The notes: a model not told the origin generated them from the letters alone. A DNA stretch of 64,000 nucleotides from Bergeyella zoohelcum ATCC 43767 (GCF_000301075.1 NZ_JH932293.1:668344-732343); one strand, 5' to 3'. Counted from the stretch's first letter, positions 7,475-17,079 are shown. A program made the numbers and translations.

Positions 7475-9466
7475 TTAAGCATTCTGCTGTTCATCCTGAG
7501 ATTTATCCTCTACCTCATGCGGTTCCAAGGTTGCTTGTACTTGGGGAGCATTACTCACTGGTTTTTCTGTAAGTTCTGGATCCCACGCTCTTTGACCAAA
7601 TATTTCTTCCAAATCTTCGCGGAATATCACCTCTTTTTCCAGAAGCTTATTTGCCAAGGCATCTAATTTTTCTCGGTTATTGGTTAAAATATCTACTGCC
7701 CTTTGGTATTGATTTTCTATGATGGCTGAGATTTCTTGATCAATGATTTTCGCGGTCTCTTCTGAATAAGGTTTTCCGAAGCTAAACTCGCTCTGTCCTG
7801 AACTATCATAGTAGGAGATATTCCCCACTTTCTTATTCAGCCCATAGATGGTTACCATGGCTTGTGCTTGTTTCGTTACTCTTTCCAAGTCAGACAAAGC
7901 CCCTGTAGAGATATTCCCCAGCACTACTTGCTCCGCAGCTCTACCTCCTAGGGTGGCACACATTTCATCTAGCATTTGTTCAGTAGTGGTAAGTGAGCGT
8001 TCCTCAGGCAAATACCAAGCCGCTCCTAGAGACCTTCCTCTCGGCACAATAGTTACTTTTAAAAGCGGTGCTGCGTGTTCCAAAAGCCAAGATACTGTAG
8101 CATGCCCTGCCTCATGAAAAGCCACTCTCTTCTTCTCCGAAGGTTTAATGGCTTTATTTTTCTTTTCTAACCCACCGATGATTCTATCCACGGCGTCTAA
8201 GAAATCTTGTTTCGTTACCGATTCATGACCGTTTCTGGCAGCTACTAGTGCTGCTTCGTTACAAACATTAGCAATATCGGCACCACTAAATCCTGGGGTT
8301 TGTTTCGCTAAAAACTTTCTATCTACTGAGGTATCGATTTTAATTTTTGCCAGATGAACATCAAAGATTTGTTCTCTTTCATGGAGTTCTGGTAAATCCA
8401 CAAAGATAGAACGGTCAAACCTTCCTGCACGCATCAATGCTTTGTCCAAAATATCTGCACGGTTAGTAGCTGCCATCACAATAACATTCGTATCTGTACC
8501 AAAGCCGTCCATTTCTGTAAGCAATTGATTCAATGTATTTTCCCTCTCATCATTTCCGCCAGTAATATTTTTACCTCCTCGGGCTCTACCGATGGCATCA
8601 ATCTCATCAATGAAAATAATCGACGGAGATTTTGCTTTTGCCTGAGCGAACAAATCTCTCACTCTGGAAGCCCCTACCCCTACGAACATTTCCACAAAAT
8701 CAGACCCCGAAAGGGAGAAGAAAGGCACTTCCGCTTCTCCAGCCACTGCCTTTGCCAATAGGGTTTTACCTGTTCCTGGAGGCCCCACCAGAAGTACTCC
8801 TTTCGGTATTTTACCTCCCAATTTGGTATATTTTTCAGAGTTTTTAAGGAAATCTACCACCTCCTGTACTTCCTCCTTCGCACCTTCCATTCCTGCTACA
8901 TCTTGGAAAGTTACTTTCACTTTTGTTTTTTCGTCAAAGACCTTGGCTCGGGATTTTCCGATGGAGAAAATTTGTCCACCCGCTCCACCTCCAGACATCA
9001 TTTTACGGAAGAAAACATAGTAAACAATCATCATAATAGTGATTCCTATAAGAATCTGAATCATCACTTCTTGGAATACTGAACCTGCCGTTCCTACCGT
9101 ATGGGTAGTTTTTATTTCAGGATTGGCCTTTTTTACTTCATCTATTTTAGAAAGAAATAGGGATAAATCTCCGTACTGCACCACTCTGTCCACCTTAGGA
9201 GCGGTGGTAAATCCTGAGAAAGGATTATTTTCTTGTTTTGCATTTTCTACACTTGCTGCCTTTGCTTGCTGGGTAAGAAAAACATCAGCGGTGTAATTAT
9301 CTCTATACACTTTTATACTTTGAACTTTCCCATCTTGCATTAGCGTAATAAATTCATCCTCAGATATTTTATTGGTAGGCTCTGAGAAGAACATATCTTT
9401 TCCGAAAAAAAGGAAAAGTGCCAAAATTGCTATTGGAAAAAACCAATTAAAACCTTTATTATTCAT
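7475..9466 (-). CDS. ftsH: ATP-dependent zinc metalloprotease FtsH
   Basis: A 663-residue membrane-anchored AAA+ protease that degrades membrane and regulatory proteins. Two N-terminal membrane segments (about 7-25 and 130-152) bracket a periplasmic domain. Walker A GPPGTGKT lies near 229, Walker [12 protein letters not shown] follows, then the second region of homology with the arginine finger (ATNRADILD...RAGRFDR). The zinc site HEAGH is near 449. The C-terminal tail is rich in Gln and acidic residues. It sits 28 bp downstream of rsfS. Confidence 0.98.
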   Translation of the reverse strand: MNNKGFNWFFPIAILALFLFFGKDMFFSEPTNKISEDEFITLMQDGKVQSIKVYRDNYTADVFLTQQAKAASVENAKQENNPFSGFTTAPKVDRVVQYGDLSLFLSKIDEVKKANPEIKTTHTVGTAGSVFQEVMIQILIGITIMMIVYYVFFRKMMSGGGAGGQIFSIGKSRAKVFDEKTKVKVTFQDVAGMEGAKEEVQEVVDFLKNSEKYTKLGGKIPKGVLLVGPPGTGKTLLAKAVAGEAEVPFFSLSGSDFVEMFVGVGASRVRDLFAQAKAKSPSIIFIDEIDAIGRARGGKNITGGNDERENTLNQLLTEMDGFGTDTNVIVMAATNRADILDKALMRAGRFDRSIFVDLPELHEREQIFDVHLAKIKIDTSVDRKFLAKQTPGFSGADIANVCNEAALVAARNGHESVTKQDFLDAVDRIIGGLEKKNKAIKPSEKKRVAFHEAGHATVSWLLEHAAPLLKVTIVPRGRSLGAAWYLPEERSLTTTEQMLDEMCATLGGRAAEQVVLGNISTGALSDLERVTKQAQAMVTIYGLNKKVGNISYYDSSGQSEFSFGKPYSEETAKIIDQEISAIIENQYQRAVDILTNNREKLDALANKLLEKEVIFREDLEEIFGQRAWDPELTEKPVSNAPQVQATLEPHEVEDKSQDEQQNA

Positions 9467-9494
9467 GAAAAAAATGATTATGATTGAAAATTAT

Positions 9495-9857
9495 TTATGA
9501 TTCTATTTTGGTTACTTTAGCATCTCCCCACAGTTCCTCTATCTCATAATATTCACGGATATGTCTTTGGAAAATATGCACCACCACAGAAACATAATCT
9601 ACTAACACCCAAAGTCCATTTTCAGTACCCTCTACATGCCAAGGTCTTTCTTTGAGTTCGTTTCTTACTTTCTTTTCTACATTTCCAGCGATGGCGGAAA
9701 CCTGAGTATTAGAATTTCCACTACAGATAATGAATGTTTCTGCTACGGCATTTTCTATATTAGAAAGGTCAAAAACCATGATGTCTTCGCCTTTAGTGTC
9801 TTGGATGGCATCAATAATTTGATGAATAAGTGCCTCTTTTTTAGTTTTTTCTGTCAT
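9495..9857 (-). CDS. rsfS: Ribosomal silencing factor RsfS
   Basis: A 120-residue protein of the RsfS/Iojap family, which binds uL14 and blocks joining of the ribosomal subunits when nutrients are short. The conserved core is visible: MVFDLSNIENAVAETFIICS at 27-46, and WHVEGTENGLWVLVDYVSVVVHIF towards the C-terminus. It is first in the rsfS-ftsH operon, with a promoter box just upstream. Confidence 0.95.
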   Translation of the reverse strand: MTEKTKKEALIHQIIDAIQDTKGEDIMVFDLSNIENAVAETFIICSGNSNTQVSAIAGNVEKKVRNELKERPWHVEGTENGLWVLVDYVSVVVHIFQRHIREYYEIEELWGDAKVTKIES

Positions 9858-9876
9858 TCTATTTTGAAATATCGTA

Positions 9877-9884
9877 CAAATTTA
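9877..9884 (-). promoter_or_regulatory. -7 box TAAATTTG for rsfS-ftsH
   Basis: Exact TAnnTTTG on the minus strand, ending 19 bp upstream of the rsfS start. Confidence 0.6.
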
Positions 9885-9927
9885 TTGTTTTTTTCTTACT
9901 TTTAGAGCATATTATGAAGCCAAAAGT

Positions 9928-10644
9928 ATGCCTACCTTATGTTATCTGACAGAATGTTCATCTACGAATGATGAAATTCTCCATTTTTTACCCGAACACG
10001 CTACTGCAATCACCTCCGTTTACACCTTTCATCAAACCCAAGGGAGGGGCACTTACGGTAATCAGTGGCAATCTTCTAAGGCAGAAAATATCGCTTTCTC
10101 TTCAGCCCTACCTACTACACTATTTCATGACGATGATTTTTGGACAATGCTTTGGTGTACACTGATGGCAAGGGATTTTCTTTCGCACATCACCGATGAA
10201 AAGGTAGAAATCAAGTGGCCGAATGATTTGATTTTGAAACAAAAAAAAATCTCGGGAATGCTCATTGAAAAAAAGAAAGTCCGTAATATACACTACTATA
10301 TTTTCGGGATAGGCATCAATGTCTTGCAAAAAAACTTCGATGCTTTTCCGCATGCAGGCTCCCTCTTTACACAGACTAAAAAAAAGCTAGATTTACATAC
10401 TTTAGCGTCAGATTTTCATGCGTTTTTAACGGAGAAAAGCAAAGACATCTTATCTATAGAAAATCTACTTCATCAGTATAATTCACACCTATTCAAAAGA
10501 GGAAAAATCGCTGTATTTGAAACAAACGACATCAGACAAAATGGCATTATTCAAATGATGGATACCAACGGCAATCTTATCGTAGAATTAGAACATGACG
10601 GGCTGAAATCTTTTTACCACAAAGAAATTAAGATGCTTTATTGA
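9928..10644 (+). CDS. birA: Biotin--[acetyl-CoA-carboxylase] ligase, monofunctional
   Basis: A 238-residue biotin protein ligase that activates biotin as biotinyl-AMP and attaches it to the carboxyl-carrier lysine. Motifs seen: SSTND near the start, the nucleotide-binding loop QGRGTYGNQWQS (about 37-48), KWPNDL (about 92-97) and SGMLIEKK. There is no N-terminal winged helix, so it should not be a repressor. It overlaps the convergent lptF/G-type gene by 7 bp at the 3' end. Confidence 0.93.
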   Translation: MPTLCYLTECSSTNDEILHFLPEHATAITSVYTFHQTQGRGTYGNQWQSSKAENIAFSSALPTTLFHDDDFWTMLWCTLMARDFLSHITDEKVEIKWPNDLILKQKKISGMLIEKKKVRNIHYYIFGIGINVLQKNFDAFPHAGSLFTQTKKKLDLHTLASDFHAFLTEKSKDILSIENLLHQYNSHLFKRGKIAVFETNDIRQNGIIQMMDTNGNLIVELEHDGLKSFYHKEIKMLY

Positions 10645-11732
10645 TTAGCTCTTTTCCAGTACAGCACTGCCGCCAGTGGAGCGAAAACCATATTAGGAAG
10701 CCACATGGCAAGCAGTGGAGGAATGACATTTTTCTCGGCAACGACTTTTAATGCTTCAAATGAAAATACAAAAATAAACGCTAATAGAATCCCAATAGCG
10801 AGGTTCATCCCTATTCCGCCCCTTCTTTTTTGAGAGGATAATGAGAGTGCTAATACGGTAAGAATCACAATAGAAACAGGCATAGAAGTACGCTGATGGA
10901 GGTCATTGAGGTAAGTATTCAGATGACTATTTCCTTTTTCCCTCTCTCTTTGGATAAACCTCATCAGCTCGGGCGTTACTTTATTTTGCCCGATAAGCTG
11001 ATCTGGGAAAAGCTCTTCAGGTGGAAAACCAAAAGATTTTTCTATCTGATGACCATTGTTTATTTTCTGCCTATCTTTCGGTAAGAATGTTTTTTCAAAA
11101 TAATTATTAAGGACAAACACCTTTTTCTCAGCATTCCATGAAATCTCTGAAGAAAGCAGTTGGTAAGTTAACTTCCTATCCTTATCGTATTTTTTGTATG
11201 AAAAGCCACTTCCCCTTTTTTCCCCTTTATTATAATAATCTATGAACAGATATTCATCCTTAGAAATTTGCGTAGCAATAGGTGCCGAGCCCATCACCTT
11301 TTCCCTATCCATGGCATTCATGATATAAGGCTCCATAGCATTTTTCTTGGTATTCGCCCAAGGAAGGACGAAATGATTAATCCCCAAAGAAATCACACCA
11401 ATGAATAAAGAAGTGAGAAGATAAGGTTTAGCAAACCGATGAAAACTGACTCCCGAACTAATAATAGCTACAATCTCCGTATTATTGGCAATTCTAGAAG
11501 TAAAATAAATCACCGAAATAAATACGAGTATAGACATAAAAGTCATAATAAGGTAAATAATCCAAAAAGGATAAAACCCAATCAGAAAATCGGATAACTC
11601 ATAATCACTGGCATCTATTCTTGGTTTTTTCGCCTGAACATCAATGACGAAGACCACAATAGAAAGCAAGAGCAACATGAAAGTAAATGTGCCCAAATAT
11701 TTCTTAATGATATAGCGATCTATGATTTTCAT
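10638..11732 (-). CDS. LptF/LptG family permease (YjgP/YjgQ)
   Basis: A 364-residue inner-membrane protein of the lipopolysaccharide export ABC complex. The start IIDRYIIKKYLGTFTFMLLL is typical of the family; three N-terminal membrane segments, a periplasmic beta-jellyroll of about 170 residues and three C-terminal segments follow. Bacteroidota usually encode two such permeases; whether this is LptF or LptG cannot be decided here. It lies 145 bp after tgt, a gap occupied by a dispersed repeat, so co-transcription is uncertain. Confidence 0.9.
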   Translation of the reverse strand: MKIIDRYIIKKYLGTFTFMLLLLSIVVFVIDVQAKKPRIDASDYELSDFLIGFYPFWIIYLIMTFMSILVFISVIYFTSRIANNTEIVAIISSGVSFHRFAKPYLLTSLFIGVISLGINHFVLPWANTKKNAMEPYIMNAMDREKVMGSAPIATQISKDEYLFIDYYNKGEKRGSGFSYKKYDKDRKLTYQLLSSEISWNAEKKVFVLNNYFEKTFLPKDRQKINNGHQIEKSFGFPPEELFPDQLIGQNKVTPELMRFIQREREKGNSHLNTYLNDLHQRTSMPVSIVILTVLALSLSSQKRRGGIGMNLAIGILLAFIFVFSFEALKVVAEKNVIPPLLAMWLPNMVFAPLAAVLYWKRANQ

Positions 11733-11744
11733 ACTAATAAGATG

Positions 11745-11875
11745 AGCATATGACTGCTAGCAATTAACTTACTGACTTCTAAAAATAAATAAACAGCAGA
11801 CCGTAAACTATAGACTTCTAATTTATGTCATTATACTTTGTACATCGTACAATTTCTAATTTCCAACTTCATGTT
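11745..11875. repeat. Dispersed AT-rich intergenic repeat, copy 1 (divergent)
   Basis: Contains the family blocks ATTATACTTTGTACATCGTA and TTTCTAATTTCCAACTTC, found again near 16.95, 26.1-26.5, 50.35 and 52.8 kb. No ORF is present. Confidence 0.6.
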
Positions 11876-11877
11876 AA

Positions 11878-13011
11878 TCATCTTCTCTGTCTCAGTCTCG
11901 GTACTACGGTATTTTTCCACTCATAGAAATCTCCTGCCAAAATATGTTTTCTTGCCTGAGTAACTAAATCAAGATAAAAAGCCAAATTATGAATACTTGC
12001 TATTTGCTTCCCAAGATATTCCTTCGCCACGAAAAGATGTCTGAGATAGGCTTTGGAATATTCAAAATCTACAAAAGCCGTCCCCGATTCATCTAATGGT
12101 GAGAAATCTTTTTTCCATTTTTCATTTCGGATATTAATAACGCCATCCCATGTAAAAAGCATTCCGTTTCGGGCATTTCTAGTAGGCATTACACAATCCA
12201 TCATATCTATCCCTAACCCTATGGATTCCAATATATTCCAAGGCGTACCCACCCCCATCAGATAACGCGGTTTTTCTTTCGGGAGTATATCTGTTACTTC
12301 ATCGGTAATTCTATACATTTCCTCTTCTGGCTCTCCTACAGATAGCCCGCCAATGGCATTTCCTGCGCAATCCGCTTCAGAAATGACTTCGGCAGAAATT
12401 TTTCTCAAATCAGAATAGGTAGAACCTTGAACGATAGGGAAAAGATACTGTTGATGCCCATAAATAGGCGGATTTTCTTCGCACCAATCCATACATCTTT
12501 TGAGCCAACGGTGCGTCATCTCCATAGATTTTTTCGCTTGATGATACTCACATGGATAAGGGGTACATTCATCAAAAGCCATTAAAATATCCGCACCTAT
12601 TTTCCTTTGAATTTCCATAGAAATTTCAGGAGAGATAAAATGATAGCTCCCATCAATATGGGATTTAAACTTCGCTCCTTCTTCGGTGATTTTTCTGGAA
12701 TCTGCCAATGAAAACACCTGAAATCCACCAGAATCTGTAAGAATAGGTTTTTGCCAATTCATAAATTGATGCAGTCCTCCCGCAGCTTCCATCACTTCCA
12801 TACCTGGTCTCAAATAAAGATGATAGGTATTTCCAAGGATAATTTGGGCTTTAATATCTTCTCTCAGTTCTCTTTGGTGTACCGTTTTCACGCTTGCCAC
12901 CGTTCCTACGGGCATAAAAATAGGGGTCTGAATTTCACCATGGTCCGTAGTAATCACTCCTGCTCTTGCCTTTCCTTCAGTGGCTTTATCGATATTAAAA
13001 ATTTTCTTCAT
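11878..13011 (-). CDS. tgt: Queuine tRNA-ribosyltransferase lacking the zinc cysteines
   Basis: A 377-residue tRNA-guanine transglycosylase that exchanges G34 for the queuosine precursor in Asp, Asn, His and Tyr tRNAs. Core motifs are present: ILTDSGGFQVFSL, GGLSVGEP, and DCVMPTRNARNG. The usual zinc-binding CxCxxC just before the SRAYLRHL helix is missing: the sequence reads PLDESGTAFVDFEYSKAYLR, although the later IHN histidine is retained. The start shares a base with the stop of the DUF4296 gene (TAATG). QueD is encoded at 18669, so queuosine synthesis fits. Confidence 0.95.
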   Translation of the reverse strand: MKKIFNIDKATEGKARAGVITTDHGEIQTPIFMPVGTVASVKTVHQRELREDIKAQIILGNTYHLYLRPGMEVMEAAGGLHQFMNWQKPILTDSGGFQVFSLADSRKITEEGAKFKSHIDGSYHFISPEISMEIQRKIGADILMAFDECTPYPCEYHQAKKSMEMTHRWLKRCMDWCEENPPIYGHQQYLFPIVQGSTYSDLRKISAEVISEADCAGNAIGGLSVGEPEEEMYRITDEVTDILPKEKPRYLMGVGTPWNILESIGLGIDMMDCVMPTRNARNGMLFTWDGVINIRNEKWKKDFSPLDESGTAFVDFEYSKAYLRHLFVAKEYLGKQIASIHNLAFYLDLVTQARKHILAGDFYEWKNTVVPRLRQRR

Positions 13012-13373
13012 TATTCAGGTCTTTCTGCGTTTTGTAATTTATCTTCTTGCTGTATATGCTCCTTTGCTTTCGGGTGCATTTCTATAATTTTCTTTTGTGC
13101 TTTATCTAAAATTTTAGGCATCTCTTTTTTTGCCAAATAATAGGTATAGTTGTCTTTGAAGTCTTGGCTACTAATATTGTATTTTTTAAATATGAAATAA
13201 GCTCCCTCTTCTGTAGAGCCTTTAGGCTGAACGAAAAGTGTTTGTTCATTGAGACTCAGCTCTGCAATGATACCCGCCATTTCTTCTTTAGAGAGTTGAT
13301 TCTTAGGCGATGCAATATACTCAGCACAAGCAATAAGCCCCAATAGCACAATGAATGGAAATATTTTCTTCAT
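13011..13373 (-). CDS. DUF4296 lipoprotein
   Basis: A 120-residue protein starting MKKIFPFIVLLGLIACAEYI: a signal peptide with a lipobox (LIAC), so an exported lipoprotein. The mature part (LSKEEMAGIIAELSLNEQTL and FIFKKYNISSQDFKDNYTYY) fits DUF4296, a Bacteroidota-only family. The open frame extends 25 codons upstream into the glycosyltransferase gene, but ATG 13373 gives the signal peptide. It overlaps tgt by one base and starts 2 bp before the end of the upstream glycosyltransferase: a tightly packed operon. Function is unknown; it is charged at the C-terminus. Confidence 0.85.
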   Translation of the reverse strand: MKKIFPFIVLLGLIACAEYIASPKNQLSKEEMAGIIAELSLNEQTLFVQPKGSTEEGAYFIFKKYNISSQDFKDNYTYYLAKKEMPKILDKAQKKIIEMHPKAKEHIQQEDKLQNAERPE

Positions 13374-13374
13374 G

Positions 13375-14091
13375 TTACAACTGATTAAAGATTGCTTTTT
13401 TTCGGAGATTAAGCACGCCCAATACCGCTTCGCCAATGATTCCTCCATTCATTTTACTCTCTCCCAACACCCTATTGGTAAATACAATGGGAACTTCTGT
13501 AATTTTAAACCCTTTCTTATATGCTCTGTACTTCATTTCTATCTGAAAACCATACCCTTTGAGCTTTACTTTCTCTAGACCTATACCTTCCAGCACCTTT
13601 CTGCTAAAACAAACGAAACCTGCTGTAGTATCATGAATGGGAATTCCAAGAACGAATCGTACATATTGAGATGCAAAATAAGAGAGTAACACCCTCCCCA
13701 TGGGCCAATTCACTACATTCACACCATTTTTATACCTAGACCCGATGCTCATATCGCTTTCTAAACATGCTGCATAGAGTTTAGGTAAATCCGCAGGATT
13801 GTGGGAAAAGTCTGCATCCATTTCAAAGATATAATCATAACCATTCTGTAGTGCCCACTGAAAACCATGCAGATACGCCTTCCCCAGTCCATCTTTGTTT
13901 TTTCTGACAGATAAATGTAGATATTCAGGAAAATCTTTCTGGAGTGCTCTCACTATCTCCGCTGTTCCATCTGGGGAGGAATCATCCACTACCAAAACAT
14001 GAAACTGTTGTTCTAATGCCATTACCGCACGGATAATAGCATCAATATTTTCTTTTTCATTATAAGTAGGAATGATAACGAGCTTCTTCAT
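13375..14091 (-). CDS. Polyprenol-phosphate mannosyltransferase-like GT2
   Basis: A 238-residue family-2 glycosyltransferase resembling dolichol/polyprenol monophosphomannose synthase. It opens MKKLVIIPTYNEKENI, has the VVDDSSPDGT nucleotide-sugar motif and the metal-binding DAD in FEMDADFSHNP, followed by IGSRY and DTTAGF motifs typical of Dpm1-type enzymes. No C-terminal membrane domain is present. I place the start at ATG 14091, not at the longer frame from 14157, because a TATCTTTG promoter box lies between the two. First gene of an operon with the DUF4296 gene and tgt. Confidence 0.9.
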   Translation of the reverse strand: MKKLVIIPTYNEKENIDAIIRAVMALEQQFHVLVVDDSSPDGTAEIVRALQKDFPEYLHLSVRKNKDGLGKAYLHGFQWALQNGYDYIFEMDADFSHNPADLPKLYAACLESDMSIGSRYKNGVNVVNWPMGRVLLSYFASQYVRFVLGIPIHDTTAGFVCFSRKVLEGIGLEKVKLKGYGFQIEMKYRAYKKGFKITEVPIVFTNRVLGESKMNGGIIGEAVLGVLNLRKKAIFNQL

Positions 14092-14106
14092 GATATTTTG
14101 ATGGGA

Positions 14107-14114
14107 CAAAGATA
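14107..14114 (-). promoter_or_regulatory. -7 box TATCTTTG for the GT2-DUF4296-tgt operon
   Basis: Exact TAnnTTTG on the minus strand, 16 bp upstream of the glycosyltransferase ATG. It decides the start. Confidence 0.6.
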
Positions 14115-14306
14115 GAGTTTTGTTTTGAAATAAGACATTATTTGAAATATACTCCACTTCCTAAATCTACAAGTACACAATGTTCTCATTTAGTGTATCT
14201 CTTTTCACTCATGTTCTAAATCATTTGAAAAAACTACGGCACGGTTTTTGTTCGTAATGCCGAGCTGTAAAAAAAATAGAATTTAAAAAAGAATAAAAAT
14301 TACACA

Positions 14307-16163
14307 ATGATGAAAAGTACAATAGCTGCATTTAGCCTATTATTAGGTGCCATGGCGTACGCACAAACTGGAAGGGTAGGGGTAAATACCCATGAGCCGA
14401 AAGCTGCAATGGATATTAACGCCATTACTGCAGACAATGCAAAAGGAATTTTGATTCCAAGACTTAACGCTACTCTAGTAAAAAACATTACGCCAAGTTT
14501 AACAGCAAACCAACACTCTATGTTGGCTTTTATTACAGAAGAGATTTCTACTTCTGAAAGAGTGGGCAACTATGAACTAATATCAGGTGCGGGATACTAC
14601 TATTGGGAGTGGAATAGCAACCTCAACGATAGCCGATGGGTACGCGTATCTGGAAAATTTGAAACCGACCTTAGAAGAGTAGGTAATAGTAACCATATTA
14701 CCATGGACGCTGGGGTAGGCGGCACTGGAACCAGTGCAGGGACGGGTGAAAGCAATGTAGCAATTGGTAAAGGTTCTTTGAACGCTATAACTACGGGGAG
14801 TAATAATGTAGCTATGGGAGCTAATGCTCTGGGCTCATTGAGTACCGCTTTTAGTAATGTGGCAATAGGAAACAATGCACTTTCTAAAAACAATGGAAAC
14901 CATAATATAGCGATAGGAGGAGATGCTATGGCAGCAACTACTAGTGGATCTAGTAACACAGCCCTAGGGACTAATGCTTTAAAAGCAAATACTGAAGGAA
15001 AATTTAACACTGCGATAGGCACCAATGCCTTACCTAAAAATACCACAGGAAGTAACAATGTGGCAATTGGCGTAGACGCTCTCTCAGAGAACACTACTGC
15101 ACAAGGTAACACTGCTATTGGTCAATCTGCACTTAAACTCAACACTACTGGTGTATATAACACCGCTATTGGATACAAGGTTTTAGAAAAAAATACTACT
15201 GGTAGTTATAATATCTCCATGGGAGCTCCTTCAATGTCTTCTAATACGACAGGTGGAAACAATTTGGCATTAGGAAATCAAACTCTAAATAAAAACATTT
15301 CTGGGGAGTCCAATATTGCACTTAATGCTAAAGCTTTAGAAAACAATACCACAGGAAGATACAATATTGCTATGGGATTTGAGAGTATGCGTACTAACGA
15401 AGTGGGTATTGGAAACTTATCACTAGGTTATCGTGGTTTGTATCATTCTAAAGGAGATTACAATACAGGTGTAGGTTATATGCCTGGAACTTTCATTCTC
15501 GGAGGAAATGGAAATATGCATATAGGAAATATTGACAATCAATGGATTGATAATAATGCTGGATTTAATAACACCATTTTTATTGGACACAGAATGGCAC
15601 CTCCAGTACAAACTAACGATACAGATCTTGCTGTTCCTAATACTCCTAATGCAGATAGCAATACCATCCTATTAGGAAACGACACAGCACAAGGACCTAA
15701 AGTAGGGATAGGAACTTATAAACCAGAAGAAAAATTAGAAGTAGCTGGTGCTATCCGCTCTAGCATAAATGCAAATATTGGAGGTCATGTAGTATTATCG
15801 AATGATAGCAAAATTAATGCTGATGGTAAATTAGCTACAAAATGGAAAATCTACAACTTAGGAAAGCAAACTACAGGAAATCAATATACCAACTCTCTTC
15901 AGTTTTGGTCTTATGGACAAAAGACAGATGGAACTCCTACGGATAATAGATCTCAAATGATGCTTACAGATGAAGGAAAGCTTGCAATTGGAGTGCCTAG
16001 TGATTATGAACCCAAAGAAAGATTAGAGGTAATAGGAGGAATCAAAATAGGTACTACTGCTACCACATGTACTAATGAAACTCAAGGAACACTTCGCTTT
16101 CATACTGCTTCTAAAAAATTCCAAGGTTGTAATGGTACTTATTGGGTAGATCTTCATCCATAA
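14307..16163 (+). CDS. Secreted fibre protein with YadA-head-like 17-residue repeats
   Basis: A 618-residue exported protein. Residues 1-21 form a signal peptide ending AMAYAQ, followed by VGVNTHEPKAAMDI, a motif common at the start of flavobacterial fibre proteins. From about 150 to 390 there are some 14 tandem repeats of about 17 residues with the pattern N-x-A-I-G-x-x-A-L-x-x-N-T-T-G, like the YadA head of trimeric adhesins. A spacer with KVGIGTYKPEEKLEVAGAI and a C-terminal module with two Cys (TCTNETQGTLRF, FQGCNGTYWVDL) follow. No YadA membrane anchor and no obvious type-IX sorting domain is visible, so how it is attached is unclear. A second protein of this class is at 51040. Confidence 0.85.
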   Translation: MMKSTIAAFSLLLGAMAYAQTGRVGVNTHEPKAAMDINAITADNAKGILIPRLNATLVKNITPSLTANQHSMLAFITEEISTSERVGNYELISGAGYYYWEWNSNLNDSRWVRVSGKFETDLRRVGNSNHITMDAGVGGTGTSAGTGESNVAIGKGSLNAITTGSNNVAMGANALGSLSTAFSNVAIGNNALSKNNGNHNIAIGGDAMAATTSGSSNTALGTNALKANTEGKFNTAIGTNALPKNTTGSNNVAIGVDALSENTTAQGNTAIGQSALKLNTTGVYNTAIGYKVLEKNTTGSYNISMGAPSMSSNTTGGNNLALGNQTLNKNISGESNIALNAKALENNTTGRYNIAMGFESMRTNEVGIGNLSLGYRGLYHSKGDYNTGVGYMPGTFILGGNGNMHIGNIDNQWIDNNAGFNNTIFIGHRMAPPVQTNDTDLAVPNTPNADSNTILLGNDTAQGPKVGIGTYKPEEKLEVAGAIRSSINANIGGHVVLSNDSKINADGKLATKWKIYNLGKQTTGNQYTNSLQFWSYGQKTDGTPTDNRSQMMLTDEGKLAIGVPSDYEPKERLEVIGGIKIGTTATTCTNETQGTLRFHTASKKFQGCNGTYWVDLHP

Positions 16164-16188
16164 AAAACACACCCTTAATAACAAAAAT

Positions 16189-16220
16189 AGGCTATCCAAA
16201 AAGGATGGCCTTATTTTTTA
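16189..16220 (+). terminator. Terminator of the fibre-protein gene
   Basis: Stem AGGCTATCC/GGATGGCCT (one T-G pair), 5-nt loop, then TTATTTTTTAT. Confidence 0.85.
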
Positions 16221-16227
16221 TAGTACG

Positions 16228-16844
16228 AGACCTTTGCACAGTAAAAAAATGAGAAAAATCATTTAAAAAATTGATTGTTAGGTGATTATTTCGTATATTA
16301 TGTCTTGTAAAACGCACCAAAACCCTATCTGCTATGTCCTTTGCTGCTTACGATGTGGAAAGACGCACCTGAAAAGGCTCTTTCTCACAGGTCGATACCA
16401 TTATTGATTGGAAATCCATTTCTGCTATCATCGACAAACACCATCAAAAAGGACTCTCCGCCTCGGATGAAAAGTCGCTAAGTAAATGGGAGAAAGTGTT
16501 TAACAAGTTGATTTCTAAGACGCATTGGGTAGTAGAGCGTACTTTTGGGAGTCAAAAGCGATGGTTTGGTGTGGGGCAGACGCGTTTAAAAGACCTAGAC
16601 AAGGTACACACGCAACATATTTTGGAAGCCATTGCCTACAATCTGAAGCGAAGTCCGAAAATGGAGATACTTCCTGCTTTTTAATGAAAAAAGGCAAAAA
16701 AAAGAGTGTTTTTAAGGGAAAACACTCGAAAAATTGACAAAAAACACCAAAAAATCATCTGTTTTCTGTTTTTAAATATGTGATTTTCTAAAAAAATCAT
16801 CCGAATATGAGAAAATAGAGGGTAAACGGTTCTTGCAAAGGTCT
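16228..16844 (+). mobile_element. Internally deleted IS5-type element
   Basis: About 617 bp bounded by inverted ends AGACCTTTGCA (16228-16238) and its complement TGCAAAGGTCT (16834-16844). It keeps only the start and the end of a transposase gene, so it cannot move itself. I could not settle a target duplication. Confidence 0.75.
16334..16684 (+). pseudogene. IS5-type transposase remnant
   Basis: From ATG 16334 the frame reads MSFAAYDVERRT, then TGA, then continues in the same frame KGSFSQVDTIIDWKSISAII, the normal N-terminus of this transposase type. After about 40 codons it jumps to the C-terminal part KTHWVVERTFGSQKRWFGVG and AIAYNLKRSP, which includes the DDE-domain Glu (VVERTFG). Some 200 or more central codons, with the two catalytic Asp residues, are missing. 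It is therefore a nonsense-mutated, internally deleted gene. It is not the same IS5-type element as the one at 40091. Confidence 0.8.
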
Positions 16845-16857
16845 TTGGATGTTTGTT

Positions 16858-17040
16858 ATTGCTATATACATTTGACCCCGCTGGGTCCAGTTCATGAAGT
16901 GGGATTTGAGCGATTGGCTTTTAGTGAATTGCGAATAGCTTCTGGTTTTTAACTTTTTAGCTTTCTAACCTCTGCTTTCCAACTTCTCATTTCTAAAATC
17001 ATTGTACATTATACTTTGCACATTATACAATATCTAATTT
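16858..17040. repeat. REP-like palindrome plus dispersed AT-rich repeat, copy 2
   Basis: Begins with the palindrome GACCC-CGCT-GGGTC (16874-16887), followed by the repeat family: GCTTTCTAACCTCTGCTTTC, CAACTTCTCATTTCTAAAAT and CATTGTACATTATACTTTGC. It lies directly behind the IS5 relic. No ORF. Confidence 0.65.
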
Positions 17041-17079
17041 CTTTTTAAAAATTTAAAATTCCTATCCATTAAAATACCT

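Noticed and set aside
14600-15112. 170-residue antisense frame in the fibre gene
   Set aside because: It is the reverse-strand shadow of the repeat region, kept open by its biased codon use.
14750-15480. Regular repeats suggesting a CRISPR array
   Set aside because: The repeats are about 51 bp in frame, degenerate at third positions, and encode the 17-residue beta-roll repeat of the fibre protein. No constant repeat with unique spacers exists.
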